Origin: Nitrospira sp.
GTDB lineage: Bacteria > Nitrospirota > JACRHL01
Direction: 5' to 3'
DNA length: 7,233 nucleotides
Assembly (NCBI GenBank): GCA_026994095.1
Contig: JALWRU010000145.1
Span: 1 to 7,233, forward strand
Shown: positions 6,437 to 7,233 of the stretch, piece after piece
Numbering within the stretch: the first letter of the stretch is position 1
Layout of the letters: every line of letters starts with the position of its first letter
Made by a program: the position numbers and the translations under genes
The notes under the pieces: model-generated
Seen by the model: only the letters and a program-made list of their open reading frames with translations
Told to the model about the DNA's origin: nothing
Databases searched by the model: none

Positions 6437-7233
6437 TTACCCGTCCTGACCGCCCGGATCATCTGCCAATTCCGGCGCTGGATCGCGGGGCTGCCAGCCC
6501 AGATCCGGCTGACGCACAGCCCGCACTTCGTCCAGTCGGCGCAGGGGCGTGGTATGAGGGGCGTTGGCCACCCGCGCAGGGTCGTCACGAACCTCCCGAC
6601 TGACCTGCCACAGGGCCTCGGCAAACCGGTCCAGTACTTCGATCGACTCGCTTTCAGGCGTCTCGATCATCAACGACTCCGGCACGTTGATGGGAAAACC
6701 CACCGTGGGTGGATGCACACCAAAATCCATCAGCCGCTTACACACGTCCCACGCACGCAGTTGCTGCGCTTTGACCGCTGTCAGGGTCAGTAAAAATTCG
6801 TGCATGCAGTGGCGTTGCTGGGCCAGTTCAAAACTGCCAGCGACCCGGCTTTTGAGGTAATTGGCTGACAGAATCGCCGCGCGGGAGCTGCGGGCCAGCC
6901 CGTCGCCCCCCAACATAAGGATATAGGCGTAGGCGCGTACCAGCACCCCCACGTTGCCATAAAACCCGTGCAGCCGCCCCACCGCCTGCGGGCCGTCTAC
7001 CGCCCAGGCAAAGGCACCGTCATCACTACGAACCACCGTGGGCGACGGCAGGAATGGTGCCAGCGCCCCAGTGACCGCTACCGGGCCGGCACCCGGCCCA
7101 CCGCCGCCGTGGGGGGTGGAGAAAGTTTTGTGCAGGTTCATGTGCAGCACATCCACGCCCATGTCACCCGGTCGGGCGATACCCATGAGGGCGTTGAGGT
7201 TGGCACCGTCCATATAGACCAGCCCACCGGCTG
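6437..7233 (-). CDS. gcvPB: Glycine dehydrogenase (decarboxylating) subunit 2, C-terminal part
   Basis: This is the PLP-bearing subunit of the P-protein of the glycine cleavage system. It decarboxylates glycine and passes the aminomethyl group to the lipoyl arm of H-protein in the cytosol. About 265 C-terminal residues are present; the start lies beyond the right edge and the whole protein is usually about 480-520 residues. The signature stretch is clear: YMDGANLNALMGIARPGDMG, then NLHKTFSTPHGGGGPG, whose Lys (codon 7127-7129) binds PLP. Further conserved stretches are GFYGNVGVLVRAYAYI and, near the end, TPLRRLDEVRAVRQPDLGW. The tail of about 20 residues after that is acidic and poorly conserved in the family. 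The absence of an N-terminal partner in the fragment and the subunit-2-type C-terminus fit the split GcvPA/GcvPB form; gcvPA would be expected to the right. It stops 52 bases before rnhA. Confidence 0.95.
   Translation of the reverse strand, partial: AGGLVYMDGANLNALMGIARPGDMGVDVLHMNLHKTFSTPHGGGGPGAGPVAVTGALAPFLPSPTVVRSDDGAFAWAVDGPQAVGRLHGFYGNVGVLVRAYAYILMLGGDGLARSSRAAILSANYLKSRVAGSFELAQQRHCMHEFLLTLTAVKAQQLRAWDVCKRLMDFGVHPPTVGFPINVPESLMIETPESESIEVLDRFAEALWQVSREVRDDPARVANAPHTTPLRRLDEVRAVRQPDLGWQPRDPAPELADDPGGQDG

Noticed and set aside
7211..7213. ATG 7213 as the true start of gcvPB
   Set aside because: The frame stays open to the right edge with conserved AGGLVYMDGAN residues across it, so this Met is internal.

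Overview
The window reads as ordinary chromosomal DNA from a GC-rich proteobacterium, most likely a gammaproteobacterium. That placement is inferred from the GC-rich codon use, the E. coli-like RNase HI, the split (two-subunit) type of glycine decarboxylase and the family types present; no marker gene fixes the taxon. No mobile element, RNA gene, CRISPR array or integrase was seen. Nearly all of the window is coding, with one real intergenic gap of about 220 bases.

Left part (1-3159, minus strand): a tightly coupled three-gene envelope cluster, read right to left. It starts with a 610-residue exported TPR and coiled-coil protein. Next is a 38-residue single-span membrane peptide that fills the gap exactly, overlapping both neighbours by 4 bases. 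Last is a TPR lipoprotein that runs to the left edge. The cluster looks like part of a cell-envelope machine. A relation to the Glt/Agl (Tol-like motor) systems is possible but cannot be tested here, because the genes further left are missing.

Middle (3160-5177): a divergent control region of about 220 bases, then a plus-strand pair. The pair is a D-2-hydroxyacid dehydrogenase of the glyoxylate/hydroxypyruvate reductase type, followed 4 bases later by a protein with a DUF309-like C-terminal domain and an N-terminal region I do not recognise.

Right part (5174-7233, minus strand): a second operon-like run, read right to left. It holds the C-terminal part of glycine decarboxylase subunit 2 (gcvPB, open at the right edge), RNase HI (rnhA) and a single-domain CinA/MoaB-type molybdopterin-binding-fold protein. 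This run meets the plus-strand pair tail to tail, and the two stop codons share one CTAG.

Metabolically, gcvPB and the hydroxyacid dehydrogenase both belong to glycine/glyoxylate/serine C2 metabolism, but they are on opposite strands and not in one operon. The most novel material is the TPR protein, micro-membrane protein and TPR lipoprotein trio, in particular the 38-residue gene.
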